DNA from: Syngnathus acus | Taxonomy: Eukaryota > Chordata > Actinopteri > Syngnathiformes > Syngnathidae | Direction: 5' to 3' | Assembly: GCF_901709675.1 (NCBI RefSeq) | Contig: NC_051095.1 | Coordinates: 20,429,456-20,493,455 of the forward strand | DNA: 64,000 nucleotides | Part shown: one piece after another, positions 37,976 to 50,700 of the stretch | How the letters are laid out: each line of letters opens with the position of its first letter | Numbering within the stretch: position 1 is the stretch's first letter | Translations under genes and position numbers: made by a program | The notes under the pieces: generated by a model | What the model was told of the DNA's origin: nothing | Seen by the model: only the letters and a program-made list of their open reading frames with translations | The model's database searches: none

Positions 37976-40287
37976 TGTTTATAGCATGCTGTTATACTTG
38001 GCATTCTTCTGCTTATTCTGGCCTTGCCGCGCATGACTGAAACGCACATAAAACATGTTGAAAGTCATCAATAGTGTAGTGATTCACTTTAATTGTCGCT
38101 CAATGACTTTGTGAATCAGAATGGTTGATCTTTCTCCTCGTGCCATGTGAATAATCAGTCTCAACGCGGACTCTATCTTTCTCGCAGTCAGCTGAAATGC
38201 GCTCCAGTCTCTGAATATATATAAATAACAATATAAAATTTTGTTTAAAAGAAATTTCAATTAAAAAAAGAAATTACCAACCACTCTCCAGGAGATTTTC
38301 TGTCTGGACAAGGGGAAAACAACGAAAACTACAAATCATAAGCTTCTGGGTTTTTGATTAAATTGTTGCTATGGCTATAGTTTGCCTCCTCAAACCTTTT
38401 TTATTCTTTTGGTAGAGAGAAATTTAAACAGCTTCAGTTTTAACAGCACACACTGAGGTAGGTGAAAAACTGTAAAAGAAGCATGTTGTGTTCGATTGGT
38501 TTCAGTTGCTGCCGTTATACTCCACTGTAATAAAGTCTTGAGGATAAAGTATATTTTAATTCCTCTGTCCCCCCACATCTGAGTGCCTTTCTCCTTCTCA
38601 GCGCCATATGCTCCAAGCTCCAACTCGGGCTCATTTGGAAAGCAACGCACACACACACCAGCTCCATCAAAGCAAGAGAACAGCTGCTCCATTCGATAGG
38701 GATGACTACTCTCCCGTCACATAGTACACACGCACGCATGCATGCATGCCACCGAGCTGGATGTTTCATGCTGTTTTGAAAAAGCAAGTGAGGGAGCTAA
38801 AGATGGAGGGTGGGCTGAAGTAAGAGCAGAGAGGGCAGATCGGAAAGAGTTTGATATGGTCCAATTTATTTGACAATACAATTGTGTCCAATTATATTTA
38901 ATCTGTACCCGCCATGTCTAAGTACCAGAAGTACAACTCAATTTGGACAAGAACAAGAGCTGCATGGGTTGTGCGCTGTGAGAGTCAGTGGTGGACTTGA
39001 GCAAGGGGCTATAGCGAATACACCTCAGGTTGTTGTATGAAATTATTTGGTTTGGCCAAAATCAAATCAAGGAAATCATTGACAAGCAGCTAAACACCCT
39101 AAGTGGTCATCTAATAGGAGTTATGTTAAATATCTAGTATATATATATTTTTTTTATCAATGGTATACTGGATTTCACATTATTAAGATATATTTCAAGA
39201 ATATATATTAAGAAATAAGACATTTCAGGTGTGATGTCATGCTGTGATCTTCAATCGGGGTGCTATGGAAAATGATTATATGTTCCATAGGCTAGTAATT
39301 ATTGCTATTTAATAGATATTCCACTTAATTTGCACAAAAATGTTACATTTCTTGTTCACTTGACTTGACAAACAGAGGGAAAAAATGGCAGAGGGTAAAA
39401 TAAATGTGTGTATCCACGTTTTGCTATTCACAAAAAAGAGTAAGAGTTTCACTCAGAGTAAATGGGTTTGTGAGTAAATTGGGACCGGATCATTCATCCA
39501 TCCATTTTTTGCTGATGTTAGGCCTGAAAATTCCTCATGTAAAATTCGTGAAAATTGGTAAAGGTTGAGCAACACTAACACTCATCAATGGTAGTAAGCT
39601 CATCTGCAAACCTGCACCATTTCCTACCATCAGATAGACATCAAACACCCCTTGCAGGAGTGAGAATTACAGCGGAATCCAGAATTTGATAGTATCACAA
39701 TATTGCAACAACAACATTGATAATATCACAACACAGTTACTAAGCAACACTCAAAATCTTGGAAAAAGGAGAGAAGGAACTGCTCTTCTAAAATACCAAC
39801 TGAGGATATGTCCAATTATCAAAGCAAATGTTAATAAAATAAAACTTTTTTGGAAGATATTCACTGTTGACTAAATATGTGAGCGGTTATAGATTTGCAT
39901 ATTTTTTTTCTTCATTTGTTAGACAGCAACAATTCTAATATTTGATCATTGCTGGATAGTAGCAGACACAAACTGAATTCCTATTATGTCCCACCTCTAA
40001 TACCTTGACCATTCATTAGTATTCAATGCACTACCAGTGATATAGAATCATAATAAAATAGAGACCATTGGTCATTTAGCCATTGATGACTTCTATGCCG
40101 CTAGCACGTGCCCATTTCCCAGTCTATGTCCGAAAATACGGTAAAGTACATCCATTCAGAATATTAGGCCTGAGTTTACCACGCTAAACCTGATCATCTT
40201 CAGCAGTGAAGAAAAAAGGATGGAAAATTGAAGACCTTCAAGCAAGTCCACCTGATTCTTGTTGAAGCCTTTAGCTGATGATGCACA

Positions 40288-40352
40288 TTTCATTTAGAAC
40301 CGTTGACTATCTATGTCATTGATCACTTTGGAGAAATGCATCTGCTAAATGT
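40288..40352 (+). repeat. SINE-like 3' end near exon 4
   Basis: TTTGGAGAAATGCATCTGCTAAATG is the common fish SINE ending (CTTTGGAGAAAAGCGTCTGCTAAATG type), recalled but not searched. It is about 55 bp from the exon 4 donor. Confidence 0.4.
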
Positions 40353-40404
40353 ATCTTTGTACAACAAGTACGACAATAAAATGAAATGATTGTTGTTGCC
40401 TTAC

Positions 40405-40793
40405 CTCCGCAGTGTGGCTCAGACTCAGTTTAGGCAGTTTATTCTTCATGTTGCCAGAGTTTCCCCCATATGTTTGACCACAGTTGAACCCCTCTGGGGC
40501 CACGGGAAGAGGTTTTAATTGAGGAGAGTCGATGGGCGCCTGGTCCTGGCCATCCATCGGGCGAACGTACGCTGTCGGTTTCTGCTGCACCGCAATCGGC
40601 TTCCCTGATAGGCCACCGAGTGGGAATGTAGATGTGGGAGTGGTTAGGCCAGGTACAGGTGCTGACAAAAGTGACGTGGAAGCCAGTGGGGAGGACGACG
40701 TCGAGAGGTGAGAGCTTGGTTCAGTTTCTAATGGGGAGCCAGACGATTTGCAATGACCAGCATCCATAGTCAAAGAGCGAAAATTTCCACCAT
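40405..40793 (-). CDS. aff2: aff2 exon 4 (conserved [12 protein letters not shown] box)
   Basis: A 389-nt exon whose first two bases complete the codon opened by exon 3 (G plus AT gives Asp), followed by 129 codons; it ends in phase 0 at HTAE. It contains the AFF signature [18 protein letters not shown] and, near the end, [12 protein letters not shown], matching the KLPKFTILQTSE type ending of AFF2. Between them it is rich in Ser, Pro and Thr. The acceptor is TTACACACACATAG and the donor is GTAAGG. The intron before it is only 1.0 kb, whereas the one after it is 23.9 kb. A degenerate SINE-like end lies about 55 to 115 bp past the donor. Confidence 0.93.
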
Positions 40794-41806
40794 CTATGTG
40801 TGTGTAAGAGAAGACAAAACAAAAAAATTACCGTCTGGATGATTTGGCTGTTATGTCTTGACTAAATTAATCTGACATCTAAAGCATCTTCCTGAAATTG
40901 AATAATTAATCATTAAACACACAAGTATTTAAGATGACAACGAAAGAGTAATTGCTTTTTTTCCCGTCCACTTATGAACAAACTGAAAACTAAAGGACAC
41001 TTAGTGCTCTCCTGAGAGTTTAAATAGATGAAAAACCCAAGCCAAATGTTCAGTGGCACAAACTTTTTTGGGAAGTTTTGACTGCCACGGTTGCCGCTTA
41101 CCCCTTGTTTCAGTCTTCAGGCTAAGCTGTGCCAATCAAACTGGTGTTGAAACTCAATACGGGGTTACGCCAATCTTCTCTTTGAACATCAAAGGAGGAA
41201 TGTTTGGGAATACATATGTATTAAGATTTCCAAAAATTTCAAACTTTTCCAAATATTGTTAGCAGACCAAATATGAGCTGTACCCTGTACCCTGAACTTT
41301 ATTGGTTGCCGCATAGTGAGAATGACGAGGCGTTTTTCCATTTATATGAGAAAGCATGTGCATTTACTGGGCTGTACTTTTGAACGTCATGCAACAACAG
41401 TTCATATTCGAGCCGCCCCCAAAACAGAGGTCATGACCCGCCGCTTGTGAAATGTTACATGTTGCAGCCCAAGCTTTCACAGTTCACTTGACCCCACTCC
41501 CATCCCTCCGCACGCCTGATGTGATAGAAAAGCAAAGGAGGCTGTGTGGTGTAGTGCTGTTTTGAGGTCATGAAAAAGTGGCATTAAGGTTCATGCAATT
41601 AATTGTGCAGCCAACAAGTCAACCAATTAAATGCTGCACTTTGATAGGTGCTAAGGAATGCATTGATTATTATGGTGACACATCACCTGTAATGTTGCTT
41701 AGTTGCGAGGTGGTTACTTCTTATTTTAGGAATTAGCTTGCTCAACATGTAGGCAGACATAGATTACTAGCAAACAACTTTTTGGGTGACCTACTGTCGG
41801 ACATAC
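40794..41806 (-). other. aff2 intron 3 (1.0 kb)
   Basis: Short intron between the GTATGT donor of exon 3 and the CACATAG acceptor of exon 4. No repeat family or open frame of note was seen. Confidence 0.85.
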
Positions 41807-42452
41807 CTGGAACAGGAAGCGTTTTAGTGGGATGTGAAGAATGCCGTCTTCCAGAGGAGGCGGAGGAAGAGGATGAAGATGACGAAGAAGGGCTTGAATC
41901 TCGTTTTAGACCTAATTCATCTTTCAGAGAGCTAAAAAGCTCATCATGCCTTGGGAGTTCCTGCTCTTCAAACATTGAGACTTTCCCCCTTCCATTTGCA
42001 GCTCCTGGAGCCTGACCTTGGCCTGTTGCCGGGGTGCTCTGCACATGGCCTCCCTTTGTCCACTCAGTGGAGCTCTTGGACTTTTTGGAATTGTGATGGG
42101 ACAATGACTGCACACTTGATGACGCTGTCATTGTTGACGCAGTCGGTTGCATGGAATTTGAGGATGCCAGTGACGCACTTGCGATCCTTTTTTCTCCACC
42201 CCGCTCCACTCCTCCCCCCTCAGTTCCTGTGCCTCCATTCATGGTCTCACTGAATAGCTGGGACTCCATTGTAGCTCTCTCAGTCACTGAAGTGGTTGGT
42301 GGTTGCATGGTGTTGTTGTTGTTGGCACTGCTGCCTTTGGGGATACCCACTAAGTGGCTCTGGTTTGAATGGCTGGTTAACAGGTCTTTCATCTCTTCAT
42401 AGGAGCCAAGCGTGTTCTGGACCCGACTCGCCAACGCATCACCTTTATTAGT
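41807..42452 (-). CDS. aff2: aff2 exon 3 (AF4/FMR2 homology region, Ser-rich)
   Basis: A 646-nt exon entering in phase 0 after the exon 2 lysine and leaving with one base of a codon. It starts [16 protein letters not shown], then SYEEMKDLL and [11 protein letters not shown], which continue the cyclin T-binding segment. The rest is Ser/Thr-rich and probably disordered, with an NNNN run, a Gly/Glu stretch, a basic KKSKSS patch and near its end a run of ten serines flanked by more. The acceptor is CTTTCCTCTTTCAG; the donor GTATGT follows KTLPVPG. The low-complexity middle is poorly alignable to mammals from memory, as usual for this family. An open frame on the opposite strand at 41782-42015 is only the mirror of the acidic and serine codons. 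Confidence 0.92.
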
Positions 42453-44479
42453 CTGAAAGAGGAAAGGTAGAAGAGAGAAAAGTGACAGACAGGAGTATTA
42501 ATTAACTTTCCATCTTTCTGTTTTATTTCTAAGCACTTGATGAAAAGCCCTCTTTACTCATTCGGAGAGGAACAGGAAGAGACGAATTGGTTGACCACTG
42601 ATCAGGCACCAGGACAAGATGATTAATTAAACACATCCCATCCTTAAGAGGGTCCAGTCCAGGCTGGAGCAGTAAAACTAATGGAGCAGGAATCATTATT
42701 AGCCTGACCTCAGGTTCTCAAGCAATCATCGTGAGGAGGACAGTCTAGCTTCTACTGATTTATGATCCAAAAGCCCCTTCAGCTGTTACGTGCTCATGCT
42801 AAGATGTTCCCCGGAATAGTTAAGAGTCTTTGACAGGTTCTTTAATGATGAAACCACACCATTTCATCATCCGTCGTTTCAGCCCGAGATCCTTTCAGAA
42901 AGGCAAAGACGTAAAGCGCAGTAGTTGTTCCCTAATACTCTCGTGTCTTTTCGTGTTGCAAATATTACTGAATATATCCATGGTACCTGTTAATAATTTG
43001 ATGAAGACAACAAATGCCAGATAACAAATAAACAGAAAAGTAGTTCAAAATGGAACAATGCTCTGTCAGTCTTTAGGTTGCTCAACAAGTTGAACCATAC
43101 ACTGTAACGTACGTGCAAAAAGAATTCACGAGAATTGCGCTTTTGTGTGTGTTTATCAATTTTATTTCTGTCAACAATCAAACAGTGTAATAATAGGCAA
43201 TGATCCACTCAAAGATCTTATTGCTGAGCAGGGAATTCTGCAAGAGTGTGCTTTATGAAGTGTGCAGGCTTGAAGATTATGCCCACCATTGATTTGCTTC
43301 TACTGAATACAGTTTAATTAGTGGATGACAATTACTATTACTGCTACCCTTTCAGCGTCAGGGATGGTTTTGTTTATGCAAAAATTCATGGATCACCAAA
43401 CCAACGGTTAACTACACATTGGTTATCTCGCAAAATATTTTGTGCATTACTTCATTTACTTTGTCAATTCATTGCCCAATAAACGACACAGCGAGATCAG
43501 ACTTTCAAATAGCCAATTCTGTCCAACTCTTTAAATTTTTAACATCTCCAGTGCACCCTATGTCAGTTAAAGTGATGTATGGAGCAAATAAAAAGTAAAT
43601 GTGTGAGTTTAAAATAAATCAATAAGCAAACGAGCCTAATAAATTGCTAACAACATTGCTTTACAGCTGATAGAAGACATCACATAGAGGAAGAATCTGA
43701 ATGTAGTGTAGTGGTGGGTAACCCGAACCCTTTTGCAAAGCCAACATGCTAACCTCAACCTTGTCTTTATTATGTTTTGTGTAATTAGAAAAACATATTT
43801 TCTTGTTTGCTAAAACAGACAGGGATGAAGTCACTGAAGGCGGTCATTGCGCTTGCTGGTTATCAAGCGTGTTACTAACGGCTGCACGTGTACACATAAA
43901 AAGCAAGTTTCAAAATGAAAAAATTGTACATTTTATATTTTACTTACACTTTATAGTCACAGTCAGAGAGTGTAGGTCGGCTGGATTTGGGCCCTGGGCC
44001 GTATTTTGCCAAGCTCTGATGTTCTGATGATATATAGTGAATAACTCTAACTGTGAGCATGGGTAGAGTTTTCTTTCTTTGAATATTATCCCAGACGCAC
44101 GCAGCCAGATACCAGCCAGTTGTGGGAATGAACACCGCCAACTTCTCGGCAAATGGAGGCAGCACATCTGATTCCTTTTAAATTCAGTACTGGAGAGGCA
44201 CATGGTCTACATAGCAGAAAAATAAATGAATTTGCTGGGGTCCATACAGAAGCTCAACGTGAGCAACGTTTAGAAGGAACTGCGAGAAGAGCTCCACTTG
44301 CCAATGATGTAGTGTTGGCAGCTGTGAAGTAGGCACTTGGAGACGGCCTTCCATCCCCAAACGTGTGTCCGTGTGTAACCTGCTTTCAGCTAAAGTTTGG
44401 TGTACTTTCAGTCACCAAATTGTCAGGTAGGCCGGGGGCATATAAAAGTAAATGCCCAGCTTTACCATGACATCACATT

Positions 44480-44605
44480 GGTGACCACAGGTTTATAGGT
44501 TCCTTGTGATTGACTGGCGATAAGTAAAGGCTCTTGACCAAAGGTGGTAAGGCTCGACTTGCCCATGACCCCAACCCTGTACAGGAGAAGCGATAGAAAA
44601 TGTTT
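44480..44605 (+). repeat. Degenerate fish repeat, same family as 6565-6720
   Basis: Contains TGTGATTGACTGGCGATAAG and CAGGAGAAGCGATAGAAAATG, eroded forms of the recurrent repeat. Confidence 0.45.
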
Positions 44606-45907
44606 TGCTATTGTTGGAATTCTATTTCAGCAGCCCACAATAACATGTCTAACTAAATCCTGAGGCATTTGTTTGTGTCCTTTATTTTACACTAAAAAAG
44701 CAGCATGAACATAACATTTTATCTATTGTTTATTACATTTTCACGAGTCACAATTTGTATTCAAATCATCTCAACAAATTATTTTTCATACACACACTTC
44801 CACTACACAAAACATTGTGCACTAAAGTCGGCTGTGAATATATTACCTTGTTCCTTCTCTATCTCCATCTTGTGAATAAAAATGTGGTGGCTGACGAGAA
44901 TGTGAAAACATATTCACAAAGAAAATATGGAAAACAGAGACAGGGATTAATACCTGCATTTGTGTGTATGTGTGCTCTTGTATGTGTCTAATAGGCTTAG
45001 CGAGGGATTAGCTAATAGGTGACAGAGTCAAAGTAAATGAGAAAGTCAGACAGTGACAGACACCCAAATGATATGAAGGCAGAATAAATGAAGAAAAAAA
45101 CAAAAATAATGATTGAGATGAAGGTTGTCTATAAATCCCTGGTGATAACAAAGAGATACAGATCTCAAAGAACTGAGCAAGCGTGGGCCGCACGATTGAG
45201 GAGGCCCTATGATTGTATGTATCTGTAAAGTGACGCCTTCAGTAAAAACTGAAATCTCAAGCAGGACAAATAAATCAACAGAGCCAAGGAACAAAGTATG
45301 CCAGAGCCATTTGTCATGAGTCATGGGAGTAGGAGCTGAGCTATAGCAAGGGCATGTACTGTATAGAGGAGGAAAGCAGGAATATGAATCAAATAAACAT
45401 CAACCTCTGTGCATGGTCAAATCAGCTTTTTGGCCTGAAGGATTACAAAATGCCCCACCCATCATATTTTCTCCCAAATGGTCACAGCATATAGACCTGC
45501 ACACCGCAAGAGATGCACCAAAAGCTCAGGTTTGATTTAACCTCTCAGGGAGAAAATGCGTATTGAATTTACAAATGTGTGTCTGATGCAGTGACTGAAA
45601 GTTGTTAATAACAGTTTATTTTTGTAATCAAACATTATGATCTAACAGAAACACAACAGTGTCACAAATTAACATTCTCTCAGGGGATGCTCACTGTCCT
45701 ATACCTGAAATGTTAATTGAGGTTTTCTCAACATGTTTAAAAAAAATTCTCAGTGAGATACAGTTTTTAAGACCTCATTATAATCAGCCCCACAATGCGA
45801 AATAAATAGATCTGAGTCTAGGTGTCATGTTCAACGTAGACTCTGATTCATTCATCATTTGGTTATTTATTTATTCCTTGTTCATTGAACGTGGCACCTG
45901 GACTTAT

Positions 45908-45995
45908 TCGTTCGTTCATTCATTCATTCATTCATTCATTCATTCATTCATTCATTCATTCATTCATTCATTCATTCATTCATTCATTCATTCAG
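45908..45995. repeat. (TTCA)n microsatellite
   Basis: About 21 uninterrupted TTCA units after a short TTCG start. A Ser-Phe-Ile-His frame over it is an artefact. Confidence 0.95.
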
Positions 45996-46260
45996 TTAGT
46001 TTTGCAGGCTATTATTCCTTATATACCTTATATACTTATTATACCTTGAACGTGGCACACTGGATTTCCAATTAAATAAATAAGATGTGCTTTAAATGCT
46101 GACTTTCATCTTTAATTTGGGGGAATTTACAATACACCCAAATCAGGTATTGCTGTAGGAATTATAAGAGTCAGTCAACCTCAGGCCGCCTAGCTGCATG
46201 CTAGCATTGAATCTATCTGCAAGAAACAACGCACCTCAGTCACGAACATGGTGTTCCACA

Positions 46261-46580
46261 GTTAAAGTTAAAGTTAAGTTAAAGTCCCAATGATCGTCAC
46301 ACACACATCTGGGTGTGGTGAAATTTGTCCTCTGGATTTAACCCATCCCCATGTGATTTTGATCCATCCCCTGAGGGAGAGGGGAGCAGTGAGCAGCAGC
46401 GGTGCCGCGCTCGGGAATCATTTGGTGATCTAACCCCCCAATTCCAACCTTTAATGCGGAGTGCCAAGCAGGGAGGCAATGGGTCTCATTTTTATAGTCT
46501 TTGGTATGACCCGGCCAGGGTTTGAACCCACAACCTTCCAGTCTCAGGGCGGACACTCTACCACTAGGCCACTGAGCTGG
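46261..46580 (-). mobile_element. tRNA-derived SINE, nearly full length
   Basis: On the minus strand it begins CCAGCTCAGTGGCC with an A box TGGCCTAGTGG and a perfect B box GGTTCAAACCC, continues through GATTCCCGAGCGCGGCACCG and ends with an ACTTTAACTT tail. It supplies the full-length reference for the truncated copy inside MITE E2. It lies directly beside the L2-like remnant. It is a polymerase III-type promoter relic, not a tRNA gene. Confidence 0.85.
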
Positions 46581-46619
46581 TATCTATTTTGAGGCCCCTT
46601 GCTATTTTTATTGCATTTG

Positions 46620-47360
46620 CTGCCTCTAAGTTCCATCCTACATAAACATGGCCTTTCACTGCTCTGCGAATGACTGTCAGATCTGTCATGCTTTGCAAAA
46701 AGGATGCATTCTCCTTAAGACCACTCTTGTCTTTCCTAGAGGAAATCAAAGCCTGGGTATCACTCAATGTTCTAAATTTCAATGGGAAGAGAACAATAAG
46801 TATGTTTTTTGGTTATAATGACCCTTGTACATCCCACCCTGTTGACTGGCATCATATCGAAAGCCAACAGTCTCGAACTTGGGTTTTAAATTGAACAGTG
46901 ATTGTAAATTGGACTGGCAGATCAGTGCCGTTGTTAAATCCAGCTTCTTGCATCTTAGGAAAATGGCTAAGGTGAAACCCTTCCTTTTTCAACAGCACTT
47001 AGAAACAGTAATCTAGCCCTACACACCTCCGCAGACCAGACGCTACTGAAAGTGCAGAGGACTAAGCGGAGCCTCAGAGGGGATTGAGCCTTTTATGTTG
47101 CCAGTCCTTCCCTCTGGAATGACCTCCCCTCAAATGTTAGGCAAGCCCCCTCTCTGTCCAGCTTTAAAGGCCCGTTTGAAGGCCCATTTTTATTATTTGG
47201 CTTTCGACTACTACATATTAATTAGTGGTTTAATTGACTGTTTTATTGTTTTACAGTTTACTGTCTTTGTGGTTGTCCAATTGTCATATGTAAAGTGCTT
47301 TGTTATAGCTCCAGCTGTTGTAAAATGCACTATATAAATAAAGTTATTTTGAATTGTATA
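46620..47360 (+). mobile_element. L2-like LINE, 3' remnant
   Basis: Translated pieces PLLSFLEEIKAWVSLNVLNF match the thumb region of L2-type reverse transcriptase (LxDIxxWMSxNFLxLN), followed by a frameshifted C-terminal part and a 3' end with GCAAGCCCCCTCTCTGTCCA, then TGCACTATATAAATAAAGTT. Stops and shifts break the frame. Same family as 19150-19660. Confidence 0.75.
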
Positions 47361-47659
47361 AAAAATACTAAATGAAATGCAAATGCATGTAAATTTGCAA
47401 CAGTCTTTTGATTTGATGTAATTTCTAAATATGGTTTAATTACTGAATGATTACAATCACAACAACTAACACATTTTCACCTAATCTCATTTTTATGCTT
47501 GAGATAAGTCCAATTCTGAAGAAGAATATTTCACTCTCGCACCACCCCTTGTTGAGAAACCCCATTAAATCTATCACAAACTGTGACACCTCTCTTGTAT
47601 TTTATAATCTTATATTTTATTATCTTATAAATTCAGTACCGTCAGTCACTTTTACTTAC

Positions 47660-47780
47660 TTTGTAAGGTTCACCAAACAGGTTGAATCCAGTCAAGAACA
47701 AATCTTCATCCTGTTGGACCTCCTGGGTCCTCCTCTCCCATTCTCTCCTTTTCAGGACACTGCGCTCCGACTCCAAATGG
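47660..47780 (-). CDS. aff2: aff2 exon 2 (P-TEFb-binding region, first half)
   Basis: A 121-nt internal exon that starts with the last base of a codon followed by 40 codons. It opens with [17 protein letters not shown] and ends with [10 protein letters not shown]. The acceptor is a pyrimidine tract ending in TTTAG and the donor is GTAAGT right after the lysine codon. The length fits the human AFF2 peptide between the exon 1 junction and the lysine of LFGEPYK. In AFF4 the equivalent stretch is where contacts to cyclin T1 begin, so the intron cuts this binding segment in two. Reading on past the donor gives VSKSD and a stop, which is not coding. Exon 1, expected to encode a short acidic and aromatic start, was not found up to 64000. 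Confidence 0.9.
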
Positions 47781-50700
47781 CTAAAGGGAAACCGAGAGAA
47801 AAACTCATTAATGTTGCCCACTGAGAACAATCCACTGGCAGACAATACTGTCTTTTTACGTCAGACATGTGGACAATATCAAGCATTAACAATGGCAAAT
47901 AAAAGCATGATAGCTGATACACAATTCCCCAACCACCCATTTCTGACTTAAAAAAAAAAAGGAAAGAAAAACAATGGATCACTTAATTCCCAGAATGCAA
48001 GATGTATTAAATTAAAGATATGGCTGTATCATTGCTGGAAGTTGATTACAAGATGCAATCATGGGTAATTTACGAATGAAATAAAATTGCTTACATTAGA
48101 ATTCTAATGAATATGAAACCTCAAAGAAAAACAAATTGTCATGCATGTAGTATTATTTGATTTATTTGGGTATAGAATAGAATATTATTTTCCACATCAC
48201 TATGACATTGGAAAAAAATGACAGGAAATTGAGACTTTGATTTATACCACGAAATGGGTTAACTGTACATAGGTTGCTAATAATAATTGGACCTCTCATT
48301 ATGAAAATTCAACTCTTGGAGTGTAACTTCCAACACATGCATGAGGTTTTGCATTAAAAAACGTCTCCAAATACAACTTGCAATTATTGCGCTTACTGAG
48401 AGAAGAACGTAATTTGATTTGGTCAGTCTAAATTCACATCTCTTTTAGAATCGATCATCCGATGGATTTTTTCCAATCAATTAACAGAATAAAGATATCA
48501 ATGTATTTTTCTTTTTTAAGTACAGTACACTGCACACCTGAAGATTTTTCATTAATAAATTATTGATATTCTCTTGAAATATATATTGCATTGCATGTTG
48601 ACATTTTATTGATTATTCTTGAAGCAGTTCTCATCTTAAAGGGTGTCTCAGTGGCTCCGCAGAGCTCAAACAAGATTTCCGCACAAGTGTCAACCGTTTG
48701 CTAAATACGATATGAACTGCTGCTCCACAGAGTAGCCATGCACTTCTCTTTTTTGCTCTCCTCCAGCTCCTACAGCATATATGCATGTGCCTCTTTCAAT
48801 TCTCCTCAGTGCTTGTCAGCCAGCAGGTCTGAGAATGAAAATCTCACAAAGGCTTTTTATCGCAAATTGTTTGTGATCCAGAAGGGCAGACATTTCAGAT
48901 AAAACAAAATAATAAAACGCTATAATATAAAAATGGGCGTAATTATTCTTCCTCTAATCCCAAAGATCCCAAAGGCGACTCTGTTTTTTATTCGTAAGTA
49001 CCGTATGGTACGAGATGGTCACTTCCATTCCTTTGTTATAACTTTAGTGGCCTGCGTGGGAGTTAGGTAGTGTCGTGTTGATGACATAATGTACCTACTG
49101 AGCTATGCCACATTCCCTTCATGTCCTCTCTTGGTGTCGTTGATCAAATCTGAATTAAGTGAGCTTTTAATCAGTCATTCTGGCAAGTACTTTCTTGGCT
49201 TATACCTCACCCATGAGTGCTGCTAGGTATATGATTCATGAATGTTTCCTGTGTAATGCAGCTGGAAGCATTAATTGAAACAAGTGATCTGTGGAGCGTA
49301 ATAATGGTGTAGATTGTTTCCCACATTATACCGTCTATTTTTAAGCAAAGGCTACGTTTTATTATGCTAACCCAAAGCTTTTCACTCAGCTGTGGTCTAG
49401 CGATCAGTCCATAGAGAAATTGACAAGCGGCTCTTCGAGGTTTAAAGTGTCTGTGAACAAGCACACGCTACGTGCACGCCTGTGGCCTATTGACCCAGGA
49501 AAGGGCATCTTGTTTCAGTCAACATGCTGCACAGAGTAGACGGAGGGCCTAATTAGCCATCAACACAATTAAAAGAGACATTCTCTTTTCCTGCGCCAGA
49601 CCTCTCCTCTGACATCTAATCTCCCAGTAAGATGTAGGTGGGAGGTAGGAAGAATGGAGAGGGGCGACCAGAAGAAGGGGAGGGAGAGCATTGGGTCATA
49701 GAGGCCCATGGGAACAAAAAAGAAATCCTCGCAGGGTAACCGACTGTTTCTTAAAAGGAAAGAAAATAAGAGAATGATGAAAGACTGAGTAGAGGGAAGA
49801 GGACAGAAAAGTAGGAGGAGATGAAGGCATGAGCAAAAAGTAACAGAGCAATGGGAATTCCTGTAAAATGATTGACAAGTCTGTGTGCGTGTGTGTTTGT
49901 GTGGGTGTGTGACTGCGTCAGAGGAGAGCGTTCATCATCTGTCTGTACACAGAGATAGGTGACAGCTCAGTAAGTCACATGACACAAATATGCAGCACAA
50001 GCTCCATGCACACAAGAGATGTGTACATGTCCATCATTGACAAGTTGAGATCTTGACACGCCTCCAGTGGTTCACTTTAATTTATATATACAATATAATT
50101 TGACATGAAAGAGATACAGGTGTACAAATATTGTGGATTTCATTCAGGAGTTAATAGCTGTAATCTGAAGAAGCGGGAGACGCAGACCACTATGTGTTCA
50201 CATCGTGCCACCCCTTGACTTGCAACCTTGACGGCCACTGAGGCCAGTGAGACGACTTGTAATGCAACAGGGGAGGAAGCAATCATGAAGAAAATTATCG
50301 GACACAAATTAGGAAGTAATAAAAGATGAAAGTATTTCATTACAACTGCAATTGAAAGAAAATCAATTTCACCGCTTGTCACTTGGAGCGTCCAAATTGT
50401 TAAATTATATCTTTGACATAATGATTCAATTTGGGGCCATTGCATCTTAGGCAGTTATGAAGATGCATCATTGTTTATTGGTTATTTTTCCCCATGCCTA
50501 ACACACTCAACATATTCCTGGGCCCGCTGGATCGTTGTCTGACTCCACTTGACACACTTTACAGTGCAGCTCTTTACATCAGACGCCAATCAGATCTTTC
50601 ATTTTTACCAGGACTTTGAATGACTAAACTTTTTCTTCTATTCTCAGCAACATGATGGTGGTTATAGTGTCAACTTAGAATCATAGAGTCCCTGCATGAA

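Larger units (their letters stand above)
16466..40404 (-). other. aff2 intron 4 (23.9 kb)
   Basis: Largest complete intron of the window, between exon 4 and the 45-nt exon 5. It is the main repeat reservoir: L2-like and Rex3/RTE-like LINE pieces, another LINE ORF2 tail, three pogo-like MITEs and a shorter relative, a hAT-like MITE, SINEs and several microsatellites. The stretches between them (for example 16.5-18.6, 23.0-27.9 and 38.0-40.2 kb) show no coding exon that I could identify. A solitary MITE end (CGAAAATACGGTA) sits near 40130-40142. Confidence 0.8.
42453..47659 (-). other. aff2 intron 2 (5.2 kb)
   Basis: Bounded by the GTAAGT donor of exon 2 and the TTTCAG acceptor of exon 3. It holds a diverged L2-like LINE remnant, a nearly full-length tRNA-derived SINE on the opposite strand and a TTCA array, all within 45.9-47.4 kb. 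Nothing recognisable is present between about 42.5 and 44.4 kb. Confidence 0.85.
9490..47780 (-). other. aff2: aff2 gene, internal part (exons 9 to 2, introns included)
   Basis: Fish orthologue of AFF2/FMR2, a nuclear AF4-family scaffold of a super elongation complex that recruits P-TEFb (CDK9/cyclin T). Eight exons on the minus strand join in phase into 480 codons. The N-terminal part separates AFF2 from its paralogues: exon 2 carries [13 protein letters not shown] and LFGEPYK, and exon 3 carries [13 protein letters not shown] and [12 protein letters not shown]. As I recall them, AFF3 and AFF4 instead read KERERRNQE and SEPYK or AEPYK, with DEL or DKL after the lysine. The exon 9 peptide (MLEDDLK then SSDEEE, EQQ) looks a little more like AFF3, so a paralogue mix-up is possible but unlikely. 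Exon 1 and everything after exon 9 lie outside the window or were missed. No promoter or poly(A) site of the gene is visible. Exon numbering assumes the human layout. Confidence 0.85.

Noticed and set aside
41782-42015. Acidic open frame on the plus strand opposite exon 3
   Set aside because: It is the antisense shadow of the serine-rich coding sequence; splice sites and homology support only the minus strand.
46261-46580. tRNA gene on the minus strand
   Set aside because: A and B boxes are present but no acceptor stem or cloverleaf closes, and the body and tail are those of a SINE.
9490-47780. Assignment of the gene to AFF3 or AFF4
   Set aside because: Exon 9 and exon 6 have AFF3-like or AFF4-like features, but exons 2, 3 and 5 match AFF2 at most diagnostic positions, including the exact 15-residue exon 5.
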